Below are positions 35,069 to 43,426 of a stretch of 64,000 nucleotides of DNA, piece by piece. Position 1 is the first letter of the stretch, and each line of letters starts with the position of its first letter. The notes beneath the pieces are model-generated. The model made no database searches. It saw nothing but the letters and a program-made list of their open reading frames with translations, and was not told the origin of the DNA. This DNA is from Neoroseomonas lacus. Its GTDB lineage: Bacteria; Pseudomonadota; Alphaproteobacteria; Acetobacterales; Acetobacteraceae. The stretch is from the NCBI RefSeq assembly GCF_014644535.1, contig NZ_BMKW01000001.1, positions 558,001 to 622,000 of the forward strand, in the 5' to 3' direction. Made by a program: the position numbers and the translations under genes.

Positions 35069-36148
35069 TCAACCCTTCCCCGACCGCGCGGCGCGCTCGC
35101 CTGCGAGCAGCGCCCGCTTGCGCTCCACCCCCCAGCGATACCCCGTCAGGTCGCCATCCTTCCCCACCACCCGGTGGCAAGGCACGGCGAGCGACACCTT
35201 GTTCTGCGCACAAGCCCGCGCCACCGCCCGCGTCGCCCGAGGCATCCCCATCTCCGCCGCGAGCCCGCCATAGCTCCGCGTCTCCCCGAGCGGGATGCCC
35301 CGCAACGCCTCCCACACCTGCCGCTGGAACGCCGTCCCGCGCAGGTCCAGCGGCAGGTCCAACGCCGCCTTGGGTTCGGCGATGAACGCCACCACCTCCC
35401 GCATCGCCCCCGCCAGTTCCTCCGGTGCATCAACGATCTGCGCCATCGGGAACCGATGCATCACATCCCCCCGCAGCCCGGCTTCATCCTCGCCGAACCC
35501 CAGGAAGCAGATCCCCGCCTCCGTCGCCCCGATCATCAACAGCCCCAGCGCACTCTCGGCCAGCGCGACGCGGATCACCTCCCCCGCGCCACCCCGCCGT
35601 GCTGCCCCTGGCGTCATCCCCAGCACCCGGCCGGGCTCCTCATACACCCGGCTCTCGCTGCCATACCCCGCCTCCGCCACCGCATCCGCCACGCGCGACC
35701 CGCCGGCCAGCGCCGCCGACAACCGCCGCGCCCGCACGCTCTCGGCAAAGGACCGGGGCGTCACCCCGGTGATGTCGCGGAACAGCCGCAGGAAATGGTG
35801 CCGCGCATACCCCGCCCGGTCGGCGAGCGTGGCGAGCGATGGAATGGTCTCGCTCCCCTCGATCAGGTCGCAGGCGGCGCGGATGGCCGCGGCATGAATG
35901 GCGGCGCGCTCCCCCTTCGGGTCGCAGCGCTTGCAGGCCCGGAAGCCGGCCGCCTCGGCTCCTGCGACATCAGCGAAGAAGCGCGTGTTGCGCCGCAGCG
36001 GCGCGCGCGAAGGACAGCCAGGCTTGCAGAACACGCCCTGCGTCGTGACGGCATACAGGAACGTGCCGGTTGCGGGGGCCGGGTCGCGGGCCAGCACGGC
36101 GGCCCAGCGGGCGGCATCGGGATCAGCGGGGGCATGATCGTCAGGCAT
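35069..36148 (-). CDS. ada: bifunctional Ada protein (alkylation response regulator and O6-methylguanine methyltransferase)
   Basis: A 359-residue Ada. The N-terminal zinc domain has the four cysteines C41, C45, C72 and C75 (FCKPGCPSR...CKRC), one of which takes methyl groups from phosphotriesters. An AraC-type helix-turn-helix follows (LADRAGYARHHFLRLFRDITGVTPRSF). The C-terminal methyltransferase has GTAFQRQVWEALRGIPLGETRSYGGLA and the active-site PCHRV near residue 325. All functions therefore look intact. It both repairs alkylated DNA and activates alkylation-response genes. No alkA or alkB gene is adjacent. Confidence 0.95.
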   Translation of the reverse strand: MPDDHAPADPDAARWAAVLARDPAPATGTFLYAVTTQGVFCKPGCPSRAPLRRNTRFFADVAGAEAAGFRACKRCDPKGERAAIHAAAIRAACDLIEGSETIPSLATLADRAGYARHHFLRLFRDITGVTPRSFAESVRARRLSAALAGGSRVADAVAEAGYGSESRVYEEPGRVLGMTPGAARRGGAGEVIRVALAESALGLLMIGATEAGICFLGFGEDEAGLRGDVMHRFPMAQIVDAPEELAGAMREVVAFIAEPKAALDLPLDLRGTAFQRQVWEALRGIPLGETRSYGGLAAEMGMPRATRAVARACAQNKVSLAVPCHRVVGKDGDLTGYRWGVERKRALLAGERAARSGKG

Positions 36149-36387
36149 GGTTATCGTGTGCCATGGACGGGACCGAGCGGGCCATCCGCGCGTTGCTTCG
36201 GCACGGCCCGAACCCCGCCCCCGGCTGTCGTACCCACATCCGGCCTTCGGGCAGGTCGATCGCAGGGAGCGGAATCCCGCCGCGATTGTCGTTTCTGTTC
36301 AGTACAACGGTGCGCACGTCACCAGACGATGCACGCTCGCATTGCTGGCACAGGTAGTATCAACGGCCGAGGAATCCAGCCGTGATA

Positions 36388-36957
36388 TCAGGTCGCGTCG
36401 CCCTCCGCCTTGCGGCGCAATTCACGCACCCGTTCCGCGCCGCCGCGCAGACGCGGGTTCAACGCCAGCGCGGCCTGCATGCTGCGCAGGGCGCCGGCCG
36501 CGTCTCCGCGCTGCTCCTGCAGGATCGACAGCGTGATCAGCGCGCCGAAATGCCGCGGCTCCAACCGCAGCGCCTCCTGCAGGTCGCGCGCGGCCGCCGG
36601 CGCATCGCCGAGCGCGGCATAGGCCTGGGCGCGCTGGTGCCAAGCCTCGGCACTGTCCGGGCTGAGGATGATGGCGGCGTCGAAATCCTCCAGGGCCTCG
36701 TCATTGGTGTGGGCCGCGAGGTTGCGCGCGCCGCGGCGCAGCAGCAGCACGGCGGCCGGCGAGGCGCTCTCGATCCACAGGGTGCGGATGCGGCTTTCCA
36801 TCACCAGCGCCGTCGCGTCGTCCGGAGCTGTCTTGAGGGCTTCCAGCAGGCTGTCCAACTCCGCCTGCCGGCTTTGCTGCTGCCGGGTCGGCGCCGGCTG
36901 TGCATCGGCAACGGCGGGCAGCAACAGCAACGGCAGGGCGATCAGGGCGGCGCGCAT
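36388..36957 (-). CDS. exported TPR-repeat protein
   Basis: A 189-residue protein with a signal peptide (MRAALIALPLLLLPAVADAQ) and three TPR-like units, most clearly EALEDFDAAIILSPDSAEAWHQRAQAYAALGD, APAARDLQEALRLEPRHFGALITLSILQEQRGD and AAGALRSMQAALALNPRLRGG. It is probably a periplasmic scaffold. The frame extends upstream to a GTG at 37008 that overlaps the glcF stop (GTGA), so translational coupling with a longer N terminus is possible; I chose the ATG that begins the signal peptide. Its partner is unknown. Confidence 0.8.
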   Translation of the reverse strand: MRAALIALPLLLLPAVADAQPAPTRQQQSRQAELDSLLEALKTAPDDATALVMESRIRTLWIESASPAAVLLLRRGARNLAAHTNDEALEDFDAAIILSPDSAEAWHQRAQAYAALGDAPAAARDLQEALRLEPRHFGALITLSILQEQRGDAAGALRSMQAALALNPRLRGGAERVRELRRKAEGDAT

Positions 36958-37004
36958 GGCGCCATGCTCGGCCATCGCGCGTGGGCGGGGCAAGCGCCGC
37001 GTCG

Positions 37005-38321
37005 TCACGCCGCCGCCCGAGCGCGGGCGATGGCGGCGGGTTCCGGGCCGCCGGCCATCCAGTCCAGCAGTTCGACGGTGTGCACCGCCGGGATGGTGCC
37101 GTCGCCAAGCTGCGTCAGGCAGCCGATATTGCCCGAGGCGATCAGCGCCGCCCCGGTGCGCTCGATGTTGGCCTGCTTGCGCGCCTTGAGCTGCCCGGCG
37201 ATCTCCGGCTGCATCAGGTTGTAGGTGCCGGCCGAACCGCAGCAGATATGACCCTCCGCCGGTTCCTTCACGGTGAAGCCGGCGGCCTTCAGCAACGCCT
37301 TCGGCTCGTTGGTGATCTTCTGGCCATGCTGCAGCGAGCAGGCGGCGTGGTAGGCGATTGTCAGCCCTGGTGCGGGCCGGCTCGGCGCATAGGCGAAGCG
37401 GGTCAGAACCTCGGAGATGTCGGCGGCCAGGGCGGCGACCTTCGCGGCGGCCTCGCGCTCCGGCTCCTCACGGAACATGAAGCCGTAATCCTTGACCGTG
37501 GTGCCGCAGCCGGACGCGTTGATGACGATGGCATCGAGCCCCTCCCCGGCCATCTCGCGGCTCCAGGCGGTGATGTTGGCGCGGGCCAGGCGCATCGCCG
37601 GGTCGTGGTGGCCCATGTGGTGGTCGAGCGCCCCGCAGCAGCCCTGGTCTCGGGTGACGACCACCTCGATGCCCATGCGGGTCAGCAGGCGGATCGTCGC
37701 CTCGTTGATCGAGGGTGCGAGCACCTGTTGCGCGCAGCCGGCCAGCAGACCGACGCGTGCGCGACGCGGGCCGATCGCCGGATGTACACGGGGCCGTTCG
37801 AAATCGGATGGCGCGGGCACCGAGGCGGGAGCGAGCCGCAGCATCGCACGCAGCCGCTGCGCGGTGGCGGAGCGGCCCGGCACCAGGCGGGCCATCGGCC
37901 GAGCCAGCCGGGCACCGACCAGCGCCAAGCGGAAGCGGCCCGGATGCGGCAGCACGAAGGACAGCACGCGGCGCAGCGCGCGATCCGGCCAGGGGCGGGT
38001 ATAGGTCCGGTCGATATAGGCCCGCGCATGGTCGACCAGATGCATGTAGTTCACGCCCGAGGGGCAGGTCGTCATGCAGGACAGGCAGGACAGGCAGCGG
38101 TCGACATGGCGGACCACCTGCTCGGTCGCCGGCTGGCCGCCTTCGAGCATTTCCTTGATCAGGTAGATGCGCCCGCGTGGGGAATCCAGCTCGTCGCCGA
38201 GCAGCAGGAAGGTCGGGCAGGTCGCCGTGCACATCCCGCAATGGACGCAGCTGCGCAGGATGCGGTTGCTCTCCGCCGTATCGGGATCGGCCAGTTGGGC
38301 GGGTGAGAAGGTGGTCTGCAT
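37005..38321 (-). CDS. glcF: glycolate oxidase iron-sulfur subunit
   Basis: A 438-residue GlcF. Two [4Fe-4S] motifs are complete: CVHCGMCTATCP (C25, C28, C31, C35) and CLSCLSCMTTCP (C76, C79, C82, C86). Two CCG domains follow (VVTRDQGCCGALDHHMGHH and YHAACSLQHGQKI ... GHICCGSAGTYNL). The subunit carries electrons from the flavin subunits GlcD/GlcE when glycolate is oxidised to glyoxylate. glcD and glcE are not in the window, so they are elsewhere or upstream partners are unlinked. It runs into a TPR gene by a GTGA overlap. Confidence 0.93.
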   Translation of the reverse strand: MQTTFSPAQLADPDTAESNRILRSCVHCGMCTATCPTFLLLGDELDSPRGRIYLIKEMLEGGQPATEQVVRHVDRCLSCLSCMTTCPSGVNYMHLVDHARAYIDRTYTRPWPDRALRRVLSFVLPHPGRFRLALVGARLARPMARLVPGRSATAQRLRAMLRLAPASVPAPSDFERPRVHPAIGPRRARVGLLAGCAQQVLAPSINEATIRLLTRMGIEVVVTRDQGCCGALDHHMGHHDPAMRLARANITAWSREMAGEGLDAIVINASGCGTTVKDYGFMFREEPEREAAAKVAALAADISEVLTRFAYAPSRPAPGLTIAYHAACSLQHGQKITNEPKALLKAAGFTVKEPAEGHICCGSAGTYNLMQPEIAGQLKARKQANIERTGAALIASGNIGCLTQLGDGTIPAVHTVELLDWMAGGPEPAAIARARAAA

Positions 38322-38425
38322 TCGGTCAATCTAGGAGCGCGCGCGCCGGGCCGCCAGCGTTCCGCCCGATGGACGCCGCCATGCACCGAGCCCTATCGTC
38401 ACGGCGCCACCCGGAGTCTCGCGGC

Positions 38426-39244
38426 ATGCTGAACCAGACCGTCCTCGTCATCGCGAGCCAGGGCGTGTTGTATTTCGCCGCGGGGCTGGTGGCGGTGCAG
38501 ATGCTGTCGAAGGAGATCGGCTACTTCTTCGGCCATCGCCTTGCCCAGCGGCGGGAAAATCCGGGGGAAGGCGTCAGCGTCGTGGTCGGCGGCATGCTCG
38601 GCCTGCTCGCCTTCGTGCTCGCCCTGACCCTGTCCTTTTCCAGCGCGCGGTTCCAGGAACGGCGCGAGGGCACCCTCGCCGAGGCCAATGCGATCGGCAC
38701 CGCCTGGTTGCAGGCACAGGCCATCGGCCACCCGCGCGGGGCGGAGATCGCCCGGCTGCTGGAGACCTACACGGTCCAGCGGCGGGACTTCGTGCGGGCG
38801 GACCACGGATCCCCGGTCCTGGCCGAGACGACGCAGCGCACCAATGCGCTGCAATCGGAAATCTGGGGCCATGTGACGGCAATCGTGCGGGAAAGGCCGG
38901 ACCCGGTCGCGTCGTCGCTGATGAACGCGCTGAACACCGCCTTCGACATGGGCACGGCGGAACGCTTCGCGTTTTCCACCACCCTGCCGCCACAGCTGTT
39001 CTGGCTGCTTATCGGCATGGGGGCGATCTCGATGGCGGCCCTGGGCTTCCAACTGGGGCTGCGGCAGAAGCCGCTGCGGCTGCTGACATTGCTGTTGCTG
39101 TGCATGTGGTCAGCGACGATGACCGTGATCCTCGACATGGGCTCGGCGCGGATCGGCAATGTCCGCATCAGCACCCAGGCGCTGGACTGGACGATCGAGG
39201 GTTTCCAGGGCGGCGTGACCATCCCGCCGGCGCCCGGGCGCTGA
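38426..39244 (+). CDS. membrane protein of unknown function, DUF4239/bestrophin-like
   Basis: A 272-residue protein with two hydrophobic helices near the N terminus (VLYFAAGLVAVQML and VVVGGMLGLLAFVLALTLSFSSARF) and two near the C terminus (LFWLLIGMGAISMAALGFQLGL and LLTLLLLCMWSATMTVILDM). Between them lies a soluble segment with EANAIGTAWLQAQAIG and LNTAFDMGTAERFAF. The layout and the EANAIGTA stretch resemble DUF4239 bestrophin-like proteins; I am not certain of the family. GGAG lies about 9 bases before the ATG. No functional clue comes from neighbours. Confidence 0.7.
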   Translation: MLNQTVLVIASQGVLYFAAGLVAVQMLSKEIGYFFGHRLAQRRENPGEGVSVVVGGMLGLLAFVLALTLSFSSARFQERREGTLAEANAIGTAWLQAQAIGHPRGAEIARLLETYTVQRRDFVRADHGSPVLAETTQRTNALQSEIWGHVTAIVRERPDPVASSLMNALNTAFDMGTAERFAFSTTLPPQLFWLLIGMGAISMAALGFQLGLRQKPLRLLTLLLLCMWSATMTVILDMGSARIGNVRISTQALDWTIEGFQGGVTIPPAPGR

Positions 39245-39290
39245 CGGGCCCTCCCGCCCGGGCTGCGTCTGTGCTATCGGCGGCCTGAGA

Positions 39291-40958
39291 ATGGCTCGCA
39301 ACATCACCTTGGAGCGGCTGCCCCCCATGGCACGACGGCGGCGCGCCCCGGCCTGGGCCTGGGGCTCGCTGCTGGTCGCCGGCGCGATCACCGCGCCAAT
39401 GCTCGCCGTGGCGTTGACCGCCGTCTCCCTGCCCGGCGCAAGCTTCTTGCACATCGCCACTACCACCCTGCCCGAGATGCTGCGCAATTCGGTGCTGCTC
39501 GCACTGCTGGTCGGGCTGATGGCGGGGTCGGCCGGGGCAGTTTCGGCCTGGATCGTCTCGACCTGCGACTTCCGCGGCCGCCGGGTGCTGGAGGTGGCGC
39601 TGCTGCTGCCCATGGCGATCCCGGCCTACCTCAACGGCTACGTCTATACGTGGCTGCTCGATGTCGCGGGGCCGGTGCAGGAGACCTTCCGCAGCCTGAC
39701 CGGTCTGCGGTATGGCCAGTACTGGATGCCGGAGATCCGTTCACTGCCCGGAGCGGCTGTGATGCTGGCGATGGTGCTCTATCCCTATGTCTACCTGCTG
39801 TGCCGCGCCGCCTTCCTGCAGCAGAGCGTCTGCCTGCTGGAGGCCTCGCGGACGCTGGGGCATGGCTTGCCGCGCACCTTCATCCATGTCGCGCTGCCGC
39901 TCGCGCGTCCGGCGCTGGCCGCGGGCATCGGCCTCGCGCTGATGGAGACGCTGGCGGATTTCGGCACGGTGCAGCATTTCGGCGTGCGCACCTTCACCAC
40001 GGGCATCTACGAGGCCTGGTTCGGCATGGGCGATCGCGGCGCGGCGGCACAGCTTTCGGTCGCGCTGCTGGGCTGCGTGTTCCTGGCGCTTGGGTTGGAG
40101 CACATCTCGCGCGGCGGGCGGCGCTTCCATGCCACCACGACGCGCCACCCGCCGCTGCGGCCGGTGCGGTTGCATCGCTGGAAGCAGGCGGCGGCGATAC
40201 TCGCCTGCGCCATGCCGGTGTTGCTCGGCTTCGTGGTACCGGCCGCGGCGCTGGCCTGGCTGGCGGTGACGGCGGGCGACCCGCTCGACCCGCGCCGCTT
40301 CCTGCCCTTCGCCATCAATTCACTGGTCCTGTCGAGCATCACCGCGGTCCTCGCCGTGATGCTGGCGGCGATGATGGCCTGGGCGGCGCGGATGCATCCC
40401 TCGCCACTGCGCCACGTCGCCAACCGCATCGCGGCGCTCGGATATGCGCTGCCGGGGTCGGTGATCGCGGTCGGCACGCTGGTGCCCTTCGGGGTGTTCG
40501 ACAATGTGCTCGATGCCTGGATGCGGCAGAGTTTTGGGGTCTCGACCGGGCTGCTGCTGTCGGGGACGATCGTCGCGCTGGTCTTCGCCTATCTGGTGCG
40601 CTTCCTGGCGGTGGCACTGTCGGCGGTGGAATCGGGGCTGGCGCGGCTGCGGCCATCGCTGTTCGCCGCCGCGCGGGTGCTGGGGCGCACGCCCGGCCAG
40701 GCGGTGCGGGAGGTCGAGCTGCCGCTGGCGCGCGGTGCGCTGTTGACTGCCGGCGTGCTGGTGTTCGTGGACACGATGAAGGAATTGCCGGCGACGCTGA
40801 TCGTGCGGCCCTTCGATTTCGACACGCTGGCGGTGCGGCTGTACAACCTCGCCTCGGATGAGCGGTTGGCGGAGGCTTCGACCGCGGCGCTGCTGATCGT
40901 TGTGGTCGGGCTGCTGCCGGTGGCGGCGCTGACGCGGGCGATGCGGCGGCAGGACTGA
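39291..40958 (+). CDS. fbpB: ferric iron ABC transporter permease (FbpB/SfuB type)
   Basis: A 555-residue membrane permease with about twelve helices and two copies of the binding-protein-dependent transport domain. Each half carries an EAA loop for contact with the ATPase: LLEASRTLGHGLPRTFIHVALPLARPALAAG and LFAAARVLGRTPGQAVREVELPLARGALL. The double-length fused form is typical of iron(III) importers. An iron-binding protein gene of the matching type lies 3.5 kb away on the other strand; an ATPase gene (fbpC) is not in the window. ATG 39327 is an alternative start. Confidence 0.88.
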   Translation: MARNITLERLPPMARRRRAPAWAWGSLLVAGAITAPMLAVALTAVSLPGASFLHIATTTLPEMLRNSVLLALLVGLMAGSAGAVSAWIVSTCDFRGRRVLEVALLLPMAIPAYLNGYVYTWLLDVAGPVQETFRSLTGLRYGQYWMPEIRSLPGAAVMLAMVLYPYVYLLCRAAFLQQSVCLLEASRTLGHGLPRTFIHVALPLARPALAAGIGLALMETLADFGTVQHFGVRTFTTGIYEAWFGMGDRGAAAQLSVALLGCVFLALGLEHISRGGRRFHATTTRHPPLRPVRLHRWKQAAAILACAMPVLLGFVVPAAALAWLAVTAGDPLDPRRFLPFAINSLVLSSITAVLAVMLAAMMAWAARMHPSPLRHVANRIAALGYALPGSVIAVGTLVPFGVFDNVLDAWMRQSFGVSTGLLLSGTIVALVFAYLVRFLAVALSAVESGLARLRPSLFAAARVLGRTPGQAVREVELPLARGALLTAGVLVFVDTMKELPATLIVRPFDFDTLAVRLYNLASDERLAEASTAALLIVVVGLLPVAALTRAMRRQD

Positions 40959-41034
40959 AGGCGGCCGATCGAAACCCATCGGCCCGCCCGGGGTGGCCGG
41001 GAGGGGCGCGCGCCGCCAGTATGCCCCCATCATC

Positions 41035-42543
41035 ATGACAGTCCCCTTCGACTCGACACCATTCCTGAGGGCCTTCGCCGTACACCGGCTCTGGCGGTTG
41101 CGCGGCATGGACCCTGCCGCCGAGCAGGAAGGTCTGCTGTTGGCGCTGCTGCGGCGGGCGGCGGATACGCAGTTCGGGCGGGATCATCGCTTCGCCGCCA
41201 TCCGCTCCGTCGCCGCCTTCCAGCGCGCCGTGCCGCTGCGGCGGTATGAGGCGCTGCACGACGCCTACCTCGCCGCCGAGCTGCCGGTGCTGGAGAATGT
41301 GCTGTGGCCCGGGCGGACGCCCTATCTGGCGCTGTCCTCGGGCACCACGGCGGGGCGGACCAAGCGGATACCGGTGACGCGGGAAATGCTGCGCGCCAAC
41401 CGCGATGCGACGCTTGACCTGATGGCGTGGCATGTCGCGGCGAATCCGGCCGCCCGGCCGCTCGCGGGCATGTCCTTCATGCTGGGCGGTTCGACGGCGC
41501 TCGACACGGTGGCGCCCGGCGTGCGGCAGGGCGACCTGTCGGGCATCGCGGCCCATGAGGTGCCGGCCCTGCTGCGTCCCTGGACCTGGCCGCCGGAAGA
41601 CCTCGCGCTGATGCCGGACTGGGATGCCAAGCTCGACGCGCTGGCCCGGCGGACGCCGGTCGATGACATCACTACGTTGTCGGGCACGCCATCCTGGCTG
41701 CTGGTGCTGCTCGAGCGCCTCGCCGCCCGCGCCGGCACGCCGCCGCTGCCGACGCTGGAACTGCTGATCCATGGCGGCGTTGCCTGGGCGCCCTATCGCG
41801 ACCGCATCGCGCGCTACCTGCCGCCGGGGTGCAGCACCCGGGAGGTGTACGCGGCGAGCGAGGGCTTCATCGCCATCGCCGACCGTGGCGATGGCGAGGG
41901 GATGCGGCTCAGCCTCGACCATGGCTGCTTCTTCGAGTTCGTGCCCGTTGCGGAACTCGACTCCGACAATCCGACGCGCCACTGGGTCGCGACCATCGAA
42001 ACCGGCATCGACTATGCGGTGGTGGTGTCGTCCTGCGCCGGGCTGTTCGGCTATCTGATCGGCGACACGGTGCGCTTCATCGACCGTTCCCCACCGCGGC
42101 TGCTGGTGACGGGGCGGACGTCATGGACTCTGTCGGCCTTCGGCGAACACCTCTCGGGCGAGGAGATCGAGACGGGGCTGCGCGATGCCGCGGACAGCGC
42201 CGGGATCGCCGTTGCGGAATATGCCGTGGGGCCGGAATTCATCGGCAGCGCGGGCCGGCATCGCTGGTTCGTCGAGCCCGTCGGCGCCGCGCCGGCTGGC
42301 ACCGCCAGGCGCATGGCCGCCGCCCTGGACGCCGCCTTGCGGGCAACGAATGACGACTACGCCGCGCATCGCGATGGGGCGCAACTGGCCCCGCCGCAGG
42401 TGGTGGTGGTCTCCGAAGGCGCCTTCGCCGCCTGGATGCGGGCTGAAGGCAAGATCGGCGGCCAGCACAAGGTGCCGCGCGTCATCGCCGACCCGGACCG
42501 ATTCGCTGCGATGGCGGCCGCGCTTGGCGCAGATCGCGCCTGA
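41035..42543 (+). CDS. GH3 auxin-responsive promoter family protein (acyl-adenylate ligase fold)
   Basis: A 502-residue GH3-family protein. In plants these enzymes adenylate hormones and join them to amino acids; bacterial members are mostly unstudied. Visible motifs are the ATP-binding LALSSGTTAGRTKRIPVT, the middle EVYAASEGFIAIAD and the later GLFGYLIGDTVRFIDRSPPRLLVTGRTSWTLSAFGEHLSGEEIE. The C-terminal KIGGQHKVPRV is also family-typical. ATG 41035 begins the conserved part. The stop codon lies inside a dispersed 53-bp repeat. Substrate and role are unknown. Confidence 0.85.
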   Translation: MTVPFDSTPFLRAFAVHRLWRLRGMDPAAEQEGLLLALLRRAADTQFGRDHRFAAIRSVAAFQRAVPLRRYEALHDAYLAAELPVLENVLWPGRTPYLALSSGTTAGRTKRIPVTREMLRANRDATLDLMAWHVAANPAARPLAGMSFMLGGSTALDTVAPGVRQGDLSGIAAHEVPALLRPWTWPPEDLALMPDWDAKLDALARRTPVDDITTLSGTPSWLLVLLERLAARAGTPPLPTLELLIHGGVAWAPYRDRIARYLPPGCSTREVYAASEGFIAIADRGDGEGMRLSLDHGCFFEFVPVAELDSDNPTRHWVATIETGIDYAVVVSSCAGLFGYLIGDTVRFIDRSPPRLLVTGRTSWTLSAFGEHLSGEEIETGLRDAADSAGIAVAEYAVGPEFIGSAGRHRWFVEPVGAAPAGTARRMAAALDAALRATNDDYAAHRDGAQLAPPQVVVVSEGAFAAWMRAEGKIGGQHKVPRVIADPDRFAAMAAALGADRA

Positions 42544-42581
42544 CTGGGATCAGTCAGGCGCGTGCAAATGCTCGATCAAAC
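42529..42581. repeat. dispersed 53-bp repeat, copy 2 of 2, overlapping the GH3 stop
   Basis: Gapless match to 13615-13667. In this copy the dyad is perfect over 10 bp: GCGCCTGACT (42536-42545) and AGTCAGGCGC (42552-42561) with spacer GGGATC. The GH3 stop codon is part of the left arm. Both copies end plus-strand genes that face convergent genes. Confidence 0.7.
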
Positions 42582-42592
42582 TAGAGGTTTGG

Positions 42593-42628
42593 AGCGGCTT
42601 GCGTGACCGCAGCCGAACGCAAACCGCT
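42593..42628. terminator. hairpin directly after bfr
   Basis: Arms AGCGGCTTGCGT and ACGCAAACCGCT pair over 12 bases with one mismatch around a 12-base loop. The stem touches the bfr stop codon, so it probably ends the fbpA-bfd-bfr transcript. Confidence 0.5.
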
Positions 42629-43117
42629 TCAGTGCCCCTGGTCGGGGGCGGCATCCGAGTTGAGCAACGTGTAGCGCTCGATGCCGATGCGTTCGATCAG
42701 GTCGAACTGGGTATCGACGAAATCGGCGTGGTGTTCCTCATCCTTCAGGATGGAGGCGAAGAGGTCGCGCGAGATGTAGTCGCGCACGGATTCGCAATAG
42801 GCGATGGCCTCGCGCAGGTCGGCGATAGCCTTCTCCTCGAGCTTCTGGTCGCATTCGAGGACCTCGCGCACGCCCTCGCCGATCAGCACCGGGTTCAGAC
42901 GCTGCACGTTCGGATGGCCGCCGAGGAACAGGATGCGTTCGATCAGCGCATCGGCGTGGCGCATTTCCTCGATCGATTCCTCGTACTCATGCTTGCCAAG
43001 CTTGGTCACGCCCCAGTGACGCAGCATCCGCGCATGCAGAAAGTACTGGTTGATGGCGGTCAGCTCGTTGGTGAGCTGGGTGTTCAGATGCTCGATGACT
43101 TTGGGGTCGCGCAGCAT
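42629..43117 (-). CDS. bfr: bacterioferritin
   Basis: A 162-residue bacterioferritin, which stores iron as a ferric mineral in a 24-subunit shell with haem at the subunit interface. The haem ligand Met52 is present (ESIEEMRHADALIERILFLGG). Ferroxidase residues are in place: Glu18, Glu51, His54, Glu94, Glu127 and His130 (from EHHADF). Length is normal. It follows bfd by 116 bases, and an iron-binding protein gene lies ahead of bfd. Storage, release and uptake functions are thus together. Confidence 0.97.
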   Translation of the reverse strand: MLRDPKVIEHLNTQLTNELTAINQYFLHARMLRHWGVTKLGKHEYEESIEEMRHADALIERILFLGGHPNVQRLNPVLIGEGVREVLECDQKLEEKAIADLREAIAYCESVRDYISRDLFASILKDEEHHADFVDTQFDLIERIGIERYTLLNSDAAPDQGH

Positions 43118-43233
43118 GGTGGCCCTCGCATTTGCGTGACGCGCATTGGCGCGCCGGTCCTCATCTTTGAAGACTGGCGCGCCGGGCTGTCAAGCAAAGC
43201 GCGAGCATGCTCCTTGGCCGTCTCGCCAGCGAT

Positions 43234-43413
43234 TCAGCTCGACTGGCAGGCACCTTCGCCGCCGCGCAGCAGGTCGAGGATGGTGCGGCAGCAGCAACCG
43301 CATTGGGCGCCGCAGCCGCAGCCGGCATAGACCTCTGCCGGGCGGGAGGCGCCGGCGGCGATCACCGCCGTGATCTGCGCATGGGTCAGGCGATTGCACT
43401 GGCAGACGACCAT
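43234..43413 (-). CDS. bfd: bacterioferritin-associated ferredoxin
   Basis: A 59-residue [2Fe-2S] protein that delivers electrons to bacterioferritin for iron release. The N terminus MVVCQCNRLTHAQITAVIAAG carries the first Cys pair (C4, C6), and YAGCGCGAQCGCCCRTILDLL carries the rest, with more cysteines than usual (C32, C34, C38, C40, C41, C42). The start has GAGGAGG 8 bases upstream, overlapping the stop of the iron-binding protein gene. The position ahead of bfr is the common arrangement. Short length makes the gene easy to miss. Confidence 0.9.
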   Translation of the reverse strand: MVVCQCNRLTHAQITAVIAAGASRPAEVYAGCGCGAQCGCCCRTILDLLRGGEGACQSS

Positions 43414-43426
43414 CGCCGCGGCCTCC

